Part shown: positions 36,019 through 47,247 of the stretch, one piece after another
Position numbering within the stretch: position 1 is the stretch's first letter
How the letters are laid out: each line of letters starts with the position of its first letter
NCBI RefSeq assembly: GCF_963678635.1
Contig: NC_087066.1
Coordinates: forward strand, 18,805,877-18,869,876
Length of the DNA stretch: 64,000 nt
Source: Symsagittifera roscoffensis
Lineage: Eukaryota > Xenacoelomorpha > Acoela > Convolutidae
Direction: 5' to 3'
Position numbers and translations under genes: made by a program
The notes under the pieces: model-generated
The model's database searches: none
What the model saw: the letters and a program-made list of their open reading frames with translations, nothing else
Told to the model about the DNA's origin: nothing

Positions 36019-36034
36019 TGTTTTGATCAAAACA
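36019..36034. other. 16-bp palindrome TGTTTTGATCAAAACA
   Basis: A perfect palindrome in the leader, conserved without change in all four leader copies (also 40678-40693, 46091-46106, 50774-50789). It may be a protein-binding site or chance; the copies are recent duplicates, so conservation adds little. Confidence 0.7.
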
Positions 36035-36783
36035 ATCGGTCTTCTTTGAAAACAGCATTGGTTTACTATTTTAATTAAAATAAAGTTTTGATCCACCCAA
36101 TCTGAAAATCAAAACCACAATCTCTTTTGAATTTTGGAACGGTTTTTTTCCTTTTTCTAATCTTTTTCGTTTTTTGTTTAGTTCTCCATATTTTAGCCGT
36201 TTCTTGTTCCTCTAGTGGCCCCCCTTACTCGGTTAGCTGGGCCTCGTGTCGGAAAGCGCGCTGGGAAATTCTATCAAGTATAGTTAAAATGTTTTTACTC
36301 TACTACCAAAAGATGGTCACGTTCCCGTTGAACTGTACCACCGGTACTCAAGAATGGGGATGTAGCCCGGAGCTGTGTCAAGTGGGTTCAATGCCGTAGT
36401 CTTGATGTCGTGAAAAAACCAAGGAGCGCCATAAAAACACTATGTAACAGTCGCCTACTTAAGTCACATATGTGGCTTAGAAAAATAGGCCCTTTAACCA
36501 TAGGGTCAAGAGTCAGGGACAAAAAAACTTCCCACTCTAAAAATAAGAACGCCCCTATGCTCAGATCTTTAAATACTTTTTAATTGCGAGTGTCATTAAA
36601 AACAAGGTTAGAAGTTTAAGCATGTCGTTACTTTTTATAAGACGGTTCAGATGGTTCAACCTAGAACTCTCCCTATCTCAATATAATCATGTTAAAATGC
36701 ACTAAAGAAATTAAATTAAGGACTCACATTGTGACGCGACTCTAAAATTAGGTAATTAATAATCCTGAAGCAACTTTAGAATT

Positions 36784-36963
36784 AATTAAGTTTGGCTCTA
36801 GAAGAAGTTTTAAGTAAAACAAAATTAGCTTGAGGTTTTTTTCTCAAGACTACTGGGCATCTTCGGCTGTAATTAAGTTTGACTCTAGAAAAAGTTTTAA
36901 GTAAGCAATTTCAGCTCGACTAGAAAATTTGTTTCCATGACTACTGGGCAGCTTCGGCTGTCC
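36784..36963. repeat. Imperfect ~90-bp tandem repeat, two units (copy S1)
   Basis: AATTAAGTTTGGCTCTAGAA at 36784 and AATTAAGTTTGACTCTAGAA at 36871 begin two similar units, each ending in ACTACTGGGCA[TG]CTTCGGCTG. In copy S4 the period is 92 bp (51541 and 51633); S1 has a small deletion. The second unit contains GGCAGCTTCGGCTGTC, a short stem with a UUCG loop if transcribed. Confidence 0.75.
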
Positions 36964-37161
36964 AACTTCCCACTCATGTATCACTCTAGACAAGTCAGTT
37001 GCACTTTTTTTCTTTAATTTTCTATCATCTGTCACACAACCAAGGGCACATAGAGCTAGACGATACAGTTCGTTTTAATTTGACGTTGAACCAATGATTT
37101 AAATAATAAAAATCAATGTTTGAATAAATAACCAGTCAAACTGTAAATCAAACACAAAAAA

Positions 37162-38137
37162 ATGAAGCTATCAAGAAGAAGTGTTTTTCGATTTTAAAAT
37201 TCATCTAAAAAGTACATTGAACACAAAATTTAAAAGACAATACTATAATGTATCCAGGAATCCGCTTACCTTGTCAAAGCGATCAACGAGTTTGCTATCC
37301 TACTCTACGAACACAGGAAACCATAGTTTAGTTCCCTCAAGACACATGCACCACATTTCAAGCCATTAAACTCACTCAAAATCGACACAAAAGTTCACAG
37401 AAATTCACAGAAGTTCACAAAAATGCCACAGAAGTTTGACACTCAACATTTCACAGAAAAAGCATTAAAGTACCCATAATCTTTGATGAGATGAACCCTG
37501 ACCAAACAAAGACAAATACAAATCAATTTAAAACATACATGGTAAAGATATTAATATGACACATTTCCAAATCTACCCTGAAACTGAAGTAGCTTGCAAA
37601 TACCCAAACCAATTTTCGAAACACAATATTCAGAAATTCTTGTCGAATATGAAAAAGGTTTCGACATGAAATAGTCAAATTAAGTCTCGACATGCAAGAC
37701 CTTAATAGAAACAGAGGAGATGAAAAATCTTACAACCCGGTAACATTTTATAAAAACAACGGAAATGTTGGAGGAAAGTTCGTCCAGAAAACAATGGAAT
37801 TACGAGACTAAAAGTATTTCACTAATGATTAACACATACTTTGGCGCAATCCCCTAAGCTATTGACCTCGAAAAAATTAGAACACAATAAGTAAAATTTT
37901 TCAAGGAATATCACTTTTCGAATTAGAAACACTCCATCAGTTATGTGAACTAGAAAGAACACAAATACTACAATCCCTTGCGTTAGCAGTACACAAAATA
38001 CCTTATGCACTATATTTTTTATCAATCAAGCAACCGCTCTATATTCCTTGACCACGAAGGAAATTTTCTTTGTTAGTACATCTGCACTAAAACATTTCGC
38101 CACTATACGTTTTTGAAGAAAAAGACGCTACCAAAGC
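37162..38137 (+). pseudogene. Truncated copy T1 of the plus-strand A+C-rich relic
   Basis: Begins at an ATG (MKLSRRSVF) with a stop soon after. Protein-like pieces on the plus strand include VPIIFDEMNPDQTKT and YNPVTFYKNNGNVGGKF. This copy has a 1-bp loss in GAATATGAAAAAGG, where T2 and T3 have one more A, and a TAA where T2 and T3 read Tyr (ATCCCCTAAGCTATT, near 37854). It is cut at 38137, where gag sequence begins. The full-length version is at 51933-54970. Confidence 0.4.
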
Positions 38138-39838
38138 TGTCCATATCATCTCTTGGCTTGTGTTGTTGGCTTTCTCCCTTGCAGGTTCCTACTGTCTGAA
38201 AATGAATATTTCTTCGGTTTCATCAACAGAACTCTCTAGACTTCTGTCTCGTCTGTTCCGGGGTTGGTGCCTCATCTTTCGATAGAGTGTAGTTTGTTGC
38301 CAACATTGTTCTCAAGTCGTCAGTTTGTAGTCCATCAAATAATTTGAAGCGTTGCTAATGTTTCTTCTGTTAGCCGAATCCTCTGGATCGCTTCTTCTTC
38401 TCAAGCTCTCAATATCATCCAGAAACTGATCAATTGATTCCTCGTCTCTCTGTCTCTATTTCTTAAATTTCATCATGGCTTGATGTTCCTTCATTGCGGA
38501 TCCGACGCGATTCAGCAGTCTTGCAAAAAACTTGTCCGCAGTGTCACGTTCTTTTTCCTTCTTTGCTACCACGCACTTAAGTGCCGTGCCCTCCAGATTA
38601 CTTAATATTGCTGTGCACGCCTGTCTTTCAACATTCAGGTTGTCCAGCTCAAGATGAAGTATCAGTACCTGAACCCAGGTATCTCGGCAATTATCGGAGT
38701 CATCTTTGAGTTCCTTCGGTTTCTAAAAGGTCTTTCTGGATTTGCCTCATCCTCTATCAGCCGACTCACTGTTTCTTGTGGTGAAAGCTTCAAATGTTCT
38801 GTTGATCTTTTCCCAAGTGTTTGCCCAGGCCATGGCTTCAAATGATACACTCGTGTGTGCGCCCGAATCCCTTGGTACCCCTGTTGAGTCCTAGGTTATT
38901 GTTGATCTGAGGTAGCGGTGTAAATTCCTATTTCTTGCGTTGAGGTTTTAGAAAATCTACCCTTGTTCCAGGTTGCTATTCTGTTTTAGCTGGTGCAGCT
39001 TTCTCTTGAGCGATAGAGTTTCTCAAGAGTGCATCTGATTGGAATTGTTTGGCAGAAGAACTTTCTGCTTGGTCCCTGCCCATTGTGTCCATTCTCATCT
39101 CTAGATTCCATACTTTATTGTTCACGGTCTCAGACCGCTTCTTCATTTCCCCTATATCGTTTTTGTTTCTCTCGTTCCTCATCCGTTGTCTCCATCCTGC
39201 TCGCCATCTGTTGTAGCTTTTCTTCAGTTGCTCTCGCTAAGTTGAAGTAGTTGTCCAGATTCTCATTTTTGATGGGTCGAAGTTCGTACTTCAACTCCTG
39301 GAGGCCCTTGTCGTTGCGTTTAACCATTTTGTTTATTTGTTCCAACCAAGACATCAAGTACCCTGTTTCAGTGGTTTTTTTAATTTTGCCGTTTGCTCAT
39401 TTTGGTGACCCGCTGCTTCTTGTGAGGGTTGCTCCTTCCCCCGGTCTACTTCTGTAGTTACCGTGGAAACCGCGCCAAAGGTTTTACTTTTTTCGGCCGC
39501 TGTGGGCACCTCCTCCTTCTCTTTCGGTTTCATTACGACCATCGCCGCAATTATCTTCATGAACGTTGTCCTCTTTGTTTGTGAATATTCTTTTTTTTCT
39601 TTCGGTGTGTTGTTAATGATTTCGTCTCCATCGCCTAACAGTGAGAACACATTGTCTTTGTTTACTGTTCTTCTAGTGAATCCGTCGTTTTTCTTTTCAA
39701 CTCATCTAAGCTCTGCTCAGGCGTCTCAAGATCAGTTTCCGTGACGGGCACATTCTTTTGATTGGTCATTCTTTCTTCGATCTTCCGCTCCTTGCTGCTT
39801 CTGGTGTTGACCATGTTAACTGAAATATTTTTTCTCAT
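38138..39838 (-). pseudogene. Gag relic, copy 2
   Basis: Minus-strand gag from the nucleocapsid breakpoint to the N-terminus. The capsid part (38138-38900) is frame-broken but readable: KEHQAMMKFK, LSNLEGTALKCVVAK. The coiled-coil part lies at 39357-38976 with a frame change after TTDEEREKQ caused by a 5-bp loss near 39163. The N-terminal charged region lies at 39650-39354 and ends KPLKQGT* after a run of seven A's, where the -1 frame continues into MSWLEQINK. No pol follows; the sequence left of 38138 is the T1 tail. Confidence 0.65.
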
Positions 39839-41493
39839 TATTCTCGGGTTGGTGGGTGTCTGTTTCCGTTGTGTTGACAGTTTGTTTTGCTTTAGTCCTA
39901 GCCTTTTCCTTTCCGCAAATGACTCATAACGTTCTTAATCTCTTCATAATGTTTGTTTACATTTTTGTATTTACAACTCTGGCTATGTACAGGTATTACT
40001 TTAAAAACGTAACCAAACTATTTGAAAACCTCCATTGTTCTTCATTATTCAAAATTGTTGCCTTACTTATTTCGAGTTAACTATTGGGTACCTGCGCGTT
40101 CCAACTGTTGTTCTTAGTCTTTAACAAGACCGTTCCAGACTCTAGTAAATTTTTTGTTACTAAATTGACGATATCGATTGTTTAGTTTTTCTAAGGAAGC
40201 CCCTTATTTATAATTTCCAACCTCTAGTTTAATCAGCCCTTTTTAATCCCCCCTATCTAGCCCACTACTTCAGCCGAAAAAACCCTAAGCGCGATGGGAA
40301 CTAAGCCTCTCAAGAGAAAGTCCGTAGAACCTGTTTCCAAGCTCTTCTCAAGTAAAAACATTTCCTCAAAACTGGGTGTCAGCTTATTCACTTTTATACT
40401 TCTCTCCTAAAGTGTAAAGTGGACTTTAACGATACCCATTTGGTTGAACAGCGCACCTTGGTGACCCCTTCTCACTGCTGCACTATTTTGGTCACACTGC
40501 CGGCAGTCTCTTCCCAGTCGCATTTCTCCTGTTTCTCAGATCCTAGTCCTGAGAACCACTTCGCCGTTTGCCTGGTCACCTGTTCCAGTTAAATCTCCCA
40601 GTGGTCCTCCAAGGTTGCAAGGCTATCTGAAACGCAGTTCAACGCCCCGAACTCGGGTACCTGCTTAATTTTTTTACTGTTTTGATCAAAACAATCGAGC
40701 TTCTTTGAAAACAGCATTGGTTTACTATTTTAATTAATATAAAGTTTTGATCCACCCAATCTGAAAATCAAAACCACAGTCTTTTTTGAATTTTGTAACG
40801 GTTTTTTGTTCCTTTTTCTAATCTTTTTCGTTTTTGTTTAGTTTTCCGGATTTTAGCCGTTTTTTGTTCCTCTAGTGGCCCCCCTTACTCGGTTAGCTAG
40901 GCCTCGTTTTGGAAAGCGCGCTGGGAAATTCTATCAAGTATACTTAAAATTTTTTACGGTACTACCAAAAGGTGGTCACGTTCCCGTTGAACTGTACCAC
41001 CGGTACTCAAGAATGGGGATGTAGCCCGGAGCTGTATCAAGTGGGTTCGATGCCGTAGACTTGATGTCGTGAAAAAACCAAGGAGCGCCATAAAAACACT
41101 ATGTAATAGTCGCCTACTTAAGTCATATATGTGGCTTAGAAAAATAGGCCCTTTAACTATAGGCTCAAAAGTCAGGGACACTAAAACTTCCCACTCTAAA
41201 AAGAAGAACGTTCCTATGCTCAGATCTTTAAATACTTTTTAATTGCGAGTGTCATTAAAAACAGGGTTGGAAGTTTAAGCATGTCGTTACTTTTTATAAG
41301 ACAGTTCAGATGGTTCAACCTGGAACTCGCCCTATCTCAATATAATCATGTTAAAATGCACTAAAGAAATTAAATTAAGTGTTCACATTGTGATGCGACT
41401 CTAAAATTAGGTAATTAATAATCCTGAAGCAATTTTAGAATTAATTAATTTTGGCTATAGAAGAAGTTTAAAGTAAAACAAAATTAGCTCAAA
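39839..41493. other. Leader/spacer, copy S2
   Basis: Copy of 35188-36838 with the palindrome at 40678-40693 and the protein-like relic at about 40430-40672 (minus). Nothing else is supported. It stops at about 41493, where pol linker sequence begins; the last ~995 bp (40498-41493) recurs at 45914-46908. Confidence 0.6.
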
Positions 41494-42629
41494 GTGGTTG
41501 AGTAAGTCCTGGCGTTCTTTGTAAAAAGAAAACTGGCTCAAGATCTTGTAGCTGTCCTCCTTCAGATCTCCTTTTTCCTTCACTCCCGTTGGGATCCGTT
41601 TGGAGAGATTGCTTGTCAATTTGTCGTTTTTCTGTGCTCGTATCAGGTGCGATAGCCTTTACCTCACCTTGACGTGCTCCTTTAGTGTCATTATTTGTCC
41701 GTTCAGTTCTCCCGGATTGTGGATATAGTCCTTGAGCTTGCCGGAAACTATCCCTCACAAGACCGCCCTGTCAATCTCCGACTCCAGATTCGTCCTGATG
41801 TTTGAGCTGCATGATATTTCTCTGAAAGATTTTCTTGAAACCACTGTCATCTCTAGCTCTTGCCCTCTGTTCACGTCATGATGCTCCAAGTTGTATGTCC
41901 AGGACGAGGGATCAGTTTGCAATTTCCAATCGTGATAACATCTTTTTTCGTCAGCTAATATCATGTAGAGACTGTCTTTCCCACCATCAATTTCCACTGA
42001 ACCTTCGTCCCATTTTTCTGACTCTCCGGACAAATTTTCCTCCTCACTATCCCTACATGGTGCCGGCCACTCCCCGGACTCTCGATCTAGTCTGAAATCT
42101 TCAATTTCTTCTTGAAACGACACTTTCTTCCTTCTTAGCTCTACTTGCCTGAGTAAGTTTTCCGGAATTTTTTCGACTTAAGTTCGTACCACCTCTTTTT
42201 TCTCTGGTTCCCCGGGTTTCATTGAGTTTTCATAACGTGAGACCTCTTTCCTCTCATCATGGTGATTTCTGTTGCATTTCTTCTGATCGAGACCGCGGGT
42301 TTGTAATCGACCAGCTTCTAAAGCAACCTCATCAAATCCTGCTCTCTCGTCACTCTTCCTGTTTCCACTTCGTCCAGGTCGTAACCTTTCGCCTTCAGCG
42401 TCTCTCAGACTATCTTTGACTTGAGCATCATTTTTATCGGCATCCCAGTTTTTTTCAGAATCTCCGTTTCCCGATGCTTAGTGTGTAATTCGGGTCGGTA
42501 TTATATCGATTCGCCCGACTTTTCGAGCCATCTCGTGAGCGGTAGGCTATTGTACGCTTCTTTGTCCATGAATGAGAAAACATCTATAGTCTCAGGCCCA
42601 TCAGCCTTCCTCTGCTCCTGCATCTCGTA

Positions 42630-43120
42630 GAATTCCGTTTTCTTACTCAAGCTTTCGGCATTTTGGTGTTTGTATCTCGTCCTATGTTCAATTATCTTTT
42701 TGTAACCATCCAGCCGTACTCTTCATCTCTCGAAGTAGCTTTGATCGATTGAGTACGTCTTCAGTCAACTGAGTGCCCTGATGTTAACCAGTAGTTTGAA
42801 AGCCTCGCTGCCCAGGTAGGTTCTGTACTTTTGAACAGAGGTGACTACCGCGAACATCTCCGCTTTGGGTGCCCCGTACTTCATTTCCGTGCCGCCCAAG
42901 ACTTTGCTTCCATAAGCTATTGGTCTCAAGAAGGTCTTTCTGTTCCACTCCTATTCTTGATGGAGTATGCCAGAGATGGCGATCACCGATGTGTCTGTGT
43001 CCAATACGTACATTCCCTTCTCTGTAGGCATGCCCATCACAGGTGCTTCATACAATTCTTCTTTATTCTTTGAAATGATTCTTCTGCTGCGCTACTCCAA
43101 GTGAACTTTTTGGCTTTATG
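42630..43120 (-). pseudogene. RNase H domain, copy 3
   Basis: Copy of 30600-31200 with the same motifs and breaks. The donor segment of the internal duplication is 42903-42997. Nearly identical to copy 1, so it shares the loss of function. Confidence 0.7.
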
Positions 43121-44080
43121 CCTCATGAGCTGTTGCTTTGGGTTTACTTTGTCCGCATAACCCTTAAAGAACTCTTTGTAGCAGTTGGCGAAACCAAAAA
43201 AAACTCATCAATTGATGCTCAGTTTTTAGCTACTTCCAAGTCAGCACTGCTTCTACCGCATCTGGGTCTGGTCGGATGCCATATTTATCTTTGCTTCGAA
43301 AGGCTATTGGTCCCAAGACGGTCTTCCTGTTCCACTCCTGTTCTTGATGGAGTATGCCAAAGATCGCCATCGCCGATGTGTCTGAGGATATTTAGATATT
43401 TGGATACCTGACCATCCTCCCCAGGTATTTTGTCGAGTCCTTTAGAATCTCGAATTTCGAGGGTTTACAATCCAGGGTGTGATCCTCCAGGGTAGGTGCT
43501 GCAATCATGACGTCGTCATCGTAAGAAAACACTAAGTTGCCATACTTCGTCGTCACACTTGTTAGTGCATGTGCCATTACTTGCTGAAATGTAGCTGTCG
43601 CTCTGCAAAGGCCGAAAGGCATTCTTTTCCATTGGTACAATCCCAGCTCGCTAGCAAACCCCATTTTATCCCTTTTTTGTTTCCTAAGTGGCACCTGCCA
43701 TTAAGCTGACCGCACATCAAGAGTTGTGAAAAACTTTGCATCCCCCAACTTTGAAAGAGTCTCATCTTTTCTAGGTATGGGATAGGCATCCTTCACCATA
43801 ACCGTGTTTCGATATCGAAAGTCAAGAAAATCTGAGTTGGTCTCTTTTCTTTTTGGTCATCACTACTCGACACACCCACGGTGATTTGGTTGTTTCGATC
43901 ATATCATACTTTAGTAAAGTTTCTATCTCCTTGCATGCGACTTCTTTGGTGTCCTTGCCTCGCCCCCTACCTATGCAGTACCGCCGACTCTTCTACTTAT
44001 ATTTCATGTTCAATAAAATTACAGCACCCGATGTCCGCTTCATGTCTAGAAAAAACTTCCTGGTTTCTATCTAGTCCTTG
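43120..44080 (-). pseudogene. Reverse transcriptase, copy 3
   Basis: A 100-codon frame (43694-43392) keeps GFASELGLYQWKRMPFGLC, SYDDDVMIAAPTLEDH and CKPSKFEILKDSTKYLGRMV. It runs into the inserted RNase H segment (43290-43384) and a stop. Upstream, DAYPIPYLEK (copy 1: DAYPIPRIDE) shows a small local change, and the TAA after QSA is retained. Confidence 0.82.
43290..43384 (-). repeat. 95-bp RNase H segment duplicated into the RT region (copy 3)
   Basis: Matches 42903-42997 in the same relation as 31414-31508 to 31027-31121 in copy 1. Confidence 0.85.
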
Positions 44081-44840
44081 ATGGCTTCGAGCTGTTCATC
44101 TGTTCCTTTCCCCCTTAACTGCTCAATTTCTGGCAATACCGGTTCATCCATTTCCAGTTCTTCTAATGTGGGTCTTTCTGGTTGCGTTCCCCCAGATTCA
44201 GAGCTTTTTTTGATGTCCTGCTTAGAACCCTCAGCGCTCCTTTGTTTGCCGCTGTCGGCCGTATCCTTGAATCTATCAGGTCTATCATTTTCCAACAGTT
44301 CTCATAATTGGGTTTTTTTCCGCTTATGTCTAGTACATGCGTGGATACGTCTGCTTCTGTTCCCAGATGCAGGGCATCTTCTTCTAGCATGACACAATGC
44401 CCCATCCAAATCACCTTGAGTTCTTCTCGACCTACGTAGATGTGACCGGAAAGATCCTCGTCACACTTTATCACCGTCTTTGTTTAGATTTTGACTCCAT
44501 CTATGTTCAACATGACATCAGGTTTCCGTGTAACTGCTCTTTCTATCCTATTCTAATTTCCACCACCTCTCGTGAGTAATGCCCTGAGTGTTCTCGAAGG
44601 GGTTTGTGGGCTGATAGTGCACAAATTTTCAGCATATACTTTTATGTTCATCAGTGCTTGGTCGCTGGGCTCACTCAGATTCCTCGTTACCTCATGGCCG
44701 CCAACCGTGATAATCCCCAATCTTCGTGATTCCGAATGGTTTCGCAGTAACCATTTTCAAGGTTTTTCAGTTGTTCCTGACTGTCAAATTGTCACCCATC
44801 TTGGGTTCTGGTCTTGCCATTGAGGGTGTCTCCTTCCTCT
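44071..44840 (-). pseudogene. Pre-RT region at the protease position, copy 3
   Basis: Reads HIYVGREELKVIWMGHCVML, ADVSTHVLDISGKKPN, then RPTAANKGALRVL in one frame. The other frame gives MDEPVLPEIEQLRGKGTDEQ near the RT. As in copy 1, no D-[ST]-G protease motif is seen between the two, which supports loss of the protease core before duplication. Confidence 0.5.
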
Positions 44841-45200
44841 GTTGTCTTTCTATTCTTTGTTTTGCAAGTAACTCTGAAATTGTCTTTTCCTGGTGCTTCG
44901 CACCACAGCAAGTGCTTTTTTGTGTTTTGGGTGGTTCGGATTTTTCACTGATTCCCAAAACAGGGAACAGTCTATCCTGAAGTTGCCTTCCTGGTTGCAG
45001 AAAAAGCACCTAGCGCCTAAACTAATAATCAAGCCAAAGTAAAACTCGTGCTTTTCCATCTGACTCATGCCCTCTTCATCAGGCGTATATCCCAAGCATT
45101 TCATGCCATGTTTGCAAGTGGTGCTTTCCGCTACACGGTGATCTGCCGAGCCACAATTCGCCGCATATGACCTTCATTGTCCATATCATCTCTTGGCTTG
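44841..45200 (-). pseudogene. Gag nucleocapsid region, copy 3
   Basis: Best preserved knuckles in the window. The first reads NCGSADHRVAESTTC, with the leading Cys position read as Ala (AANCGS). The second reads CFFCNQEGNFRIDC, with Asn at the His position. The frame then continues FWESVKNPNHPKHKK without the stop seen in copy 1. An in-frame 180-bp deletion removes the tail present in copy 1. Confidence 0.7.
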
Positions 45201-45351
45201 TGTTGTTGGCTTTCCCCCTTGCAGGTTCCTACTGTCTGAAAATGAATATTTCTTCGGTTTCATCAACAGAACTCTCTAGATTTCTGTATCGTCCCTTCCG
45301 GGGTTGGTGCCTCATCTTTCGATAGAGTGTAGTTTGTTGCCAACATTGTTC

Positions 45352-45913
45352 TCAAGTCGTCAGTTTGTAGCCCATCAAATAATTTGAAGCGTTGCTAAAG
45401 TTTCTCCTGTTAGCCGAATCCTCTAGATCGCTTCTTCTTCTCAAGCTCTCAATATCATCCAGAAACTGATCAATTGATTCCTCGTCTCTCTGTCTCAGTT
45501 TCTTAAATTTCATCATGGCTTGATGTTCCTTCATTCCGGATCCGACGCGATTCAGCAGTCTTGCAAAAATCTTGTCCGCAGTGTCACGTTCTTTTTCCTT
45601 CTTTGCTACCACGCACTTAAGTGCCGTGCCCTCCAGATTGCTTAAAATTGCTGTACACGCCTGTCTTTCATCATTCAGGTTGTCCAGCTCAAGATGTAGT
45701 ATCAGTACCTGAACCTAGGTATCTCTGCAATTATCGGAGTTGTCTTTGAGTTCCTTCGGTTTCTTAAAGGTCTTTCTGGATTTGCCTCATCCTCTATCAG
45801 CCGACTCACTGTTTCTTGTGGCGAAAGCTTCAAATGCTCTGTTCATCATTTCCCAAGTGTTTGCCCAGGTCATGGCTTCAAATGTTACACTCGTGTGTGC
45901 GCCCGAATCCCTT
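45352..45913 (-). pseudogene. Gag capsid region, copy 3 (cut at 45913)
   Basis: Open pieces retain AKKEKERDTADKIFARLLNR and DEESIDQFLDDIESLRRR. Upstream a TAG (near 45716) breaks the frame. At 45913 gag is cut and the leader begins, so the N-terminal gag is absent. Confidence 0.68.
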
Positions 45914-47247
45914 GCAGGCAGTCTCTTCCCAGTCGCGTTTCTCCTGTTTCTCAGATCCTAGTCCTGAGAACCACTTCGCCGTTTGCCTGGTCACCTGTTC
46001 CAGTTAAATCTCTCAGTGGTCCTCCAAGGTTGCAAGGCTATCTGAAACCCAGTTCAACGCCCCGAACTCGGGTACCTGCTTAATTTTTGCTGTTTTGATC
46101 AAAACAACCGGTCTTCTTTGAAAACAGCCTTAGTTTACTATTTTAATTAATATAAAGTTTTGATCCACCCAATCTGAAAATCAAAACCACAGTCTCTTTT
46201 GAATTTTGTAACGGTTCTTTTTTCCTTTTTCTAATCTTTTTCGTTTTTTGTTTAGTTTTCCATATTTTAGCCATTTTTTGTTCCTCTAGTTGCCCCCCTT
46301 ACTCGGTTAGCTGGGCCTCGTGTCGGAAAGCGCGCTGGGAAATTCTATCAAAAATAGTTAAAAAGTTTTTACGGTACTTCCAAAAGGTGGTCACGTTCCC
46401 GTTGAACTGTACCACCGGTACTCAAGAATGGGGATGTAGCCCGGAGCTGTGTCAAGTGGGTTCGATGCCGTAGACTTGATGTCGTGAAAAAACCAAGTAG
46501 CGCCATAAAAACACTATGTAACAGTCGCCTACTTAAATCATATATGTGGCTTAGAAAAATAGGCCCTTTAACTATAGGCTCAAAAGTCAGGGACACAAAA
46601 ACTTCCCACTCTAAAAAGAAGAACGCCCCTATGCTCAGATCTTTAAATACTTTTTAATTGCGAGTTTCATTAAAAACAGGGTTGGAAGTTTAGGCATGTC
46701 GTTACTTTTTCTAAGACAGTTCAGATGGTTCAACCTAGAACTCGCCCTATCTCAATATAATCGTGTTAAAATGCACTAAAGAAATTAAACTAAGTACTCA
46801 CATTGTGACGCAACTCTAAAATTAGGTAATTAATAATCCTGAAGCAACTTTAGAATTAATAAGTTTGGCTCTAGAAGAAGTTTTAAGTGAAACAAAACTA
46901 GCTCAACTAGAGGTTTTTTTCTCAAGACTACTGGGCATCTTCGGCTGTAATTAAGTTTGACTCTAGAAAAAGTTTTAAATAAGCAATTTCAGCTCGACTA
47001 GAAATTTTATTTCCATTACTACTGGGCAGCTTCGGTTGTCCAACTTCCCACTCATGTATCACTCTAGACCAGTCAATTGCACTTTTTTTCTTTAAGTTTC
47101 GATCATCTATCACACAACAAAGGGCACATAGAGCTAGACGATACATTTCGTTTTAATTTGACGTTTAATTAATGATTTAAATGATAAAAATCGAGTACCT
47201 CATGTTTGAATAAATAACCAGTCAAACTGTAAATCAAACACAAAAAA
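45914..47247. other. Leader/spacer (partial), copy S3, with tandem ~90-bp repeat
   Basis: Second copy of the ~995-bp leader segment 40498-41493, then the ~90-bp tandem repeat (second unit begins at 46949) and AT-rich sequence to the T2 start. Holds the palindrome at 46091-46106 and part of the QVPEFGALNWV relic. No gene is supported. Confidence 0.6.

Larger units (their letters stand above)
35188..36838. other. Leader/spacer between gag and the plus-strand tail (copy S1)
   Basis: Non-coding or decayed. It is duplicated at 39839-41493, 45914-46908 (part) and 49936-51600. It holds a minus-strand protein-like relic (35765-36010), a 16-bp palindrome at 36019-36034, and a less AT-rich block at 36240-36460 including GATGTAGCCCGGAGCTGTGT. 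Its place, upstream of gag, is where a 5' LTR and primer-binding site would be, but no matching sequence is found at the 3' side of the element, so an LTR cannot be asserted. Confidence 0.55.
33480..38137. repeat. Segmental duplication unit S1 (gag + leader + tail, 4.66 kb)
   Basis: Starts inside gag at TGTCCATATCATC (33480) and ends at CTACCAAAGC (38137). The next unit starts with the same gag point. Identical breakpoints recur at 38137/38138 and 48229/48230, and the third unit ends at the matching point, 52910. Confidence 0.85.
41494..45913 (-). mobile_element. Retroelement copy 3: pol (no integrase) and 3' part of gag
   Basis: Close copy of 29618-34210 on the minus strand: linker (42123-41489), RNase H, RT and the protease-position region, nucleocapsid and capsid. 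It lacks integrase and the gag N-terminus. It carries the same RT stop and the same 95-bp internal duplication as copy 1, plus its own changes: a 180-bp in-frame deletion equivalent to 32980-33159, and a small change near 44277 that moves the frame in the region before RT. Confidence 0.85.

Noticed and set aside
36340-36400. tRNA-like or structured RNA in the less AT-rich block (GATGTAGCCCGGAGCTGTGTC, GGGTTCGATGCC in other copies)
   Set aside because: The T-arm-like GGTTCGA is present in some copies, but no acceptor, D or anticodon stems fit around it.
36850-37369. Open frames of 60-75 codons kept in leader and tail copies (for example 37181-37369, 40954-41181, 46369-46596)
   Set aside because: Several begin at GTG or TTG rather than ATG, and the copies are recent duplicates, so a shared open frame is not evidence of coding.
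35188-38137. A 5' LTR for the retroelement right of gag
   Set aside because: The position fits, but no matching repeat is seen on the integrase side of copy 1 and no TG...CA-bounded pair with target duplication could be found. The direct repeats around copy 3 end at recombination joins.
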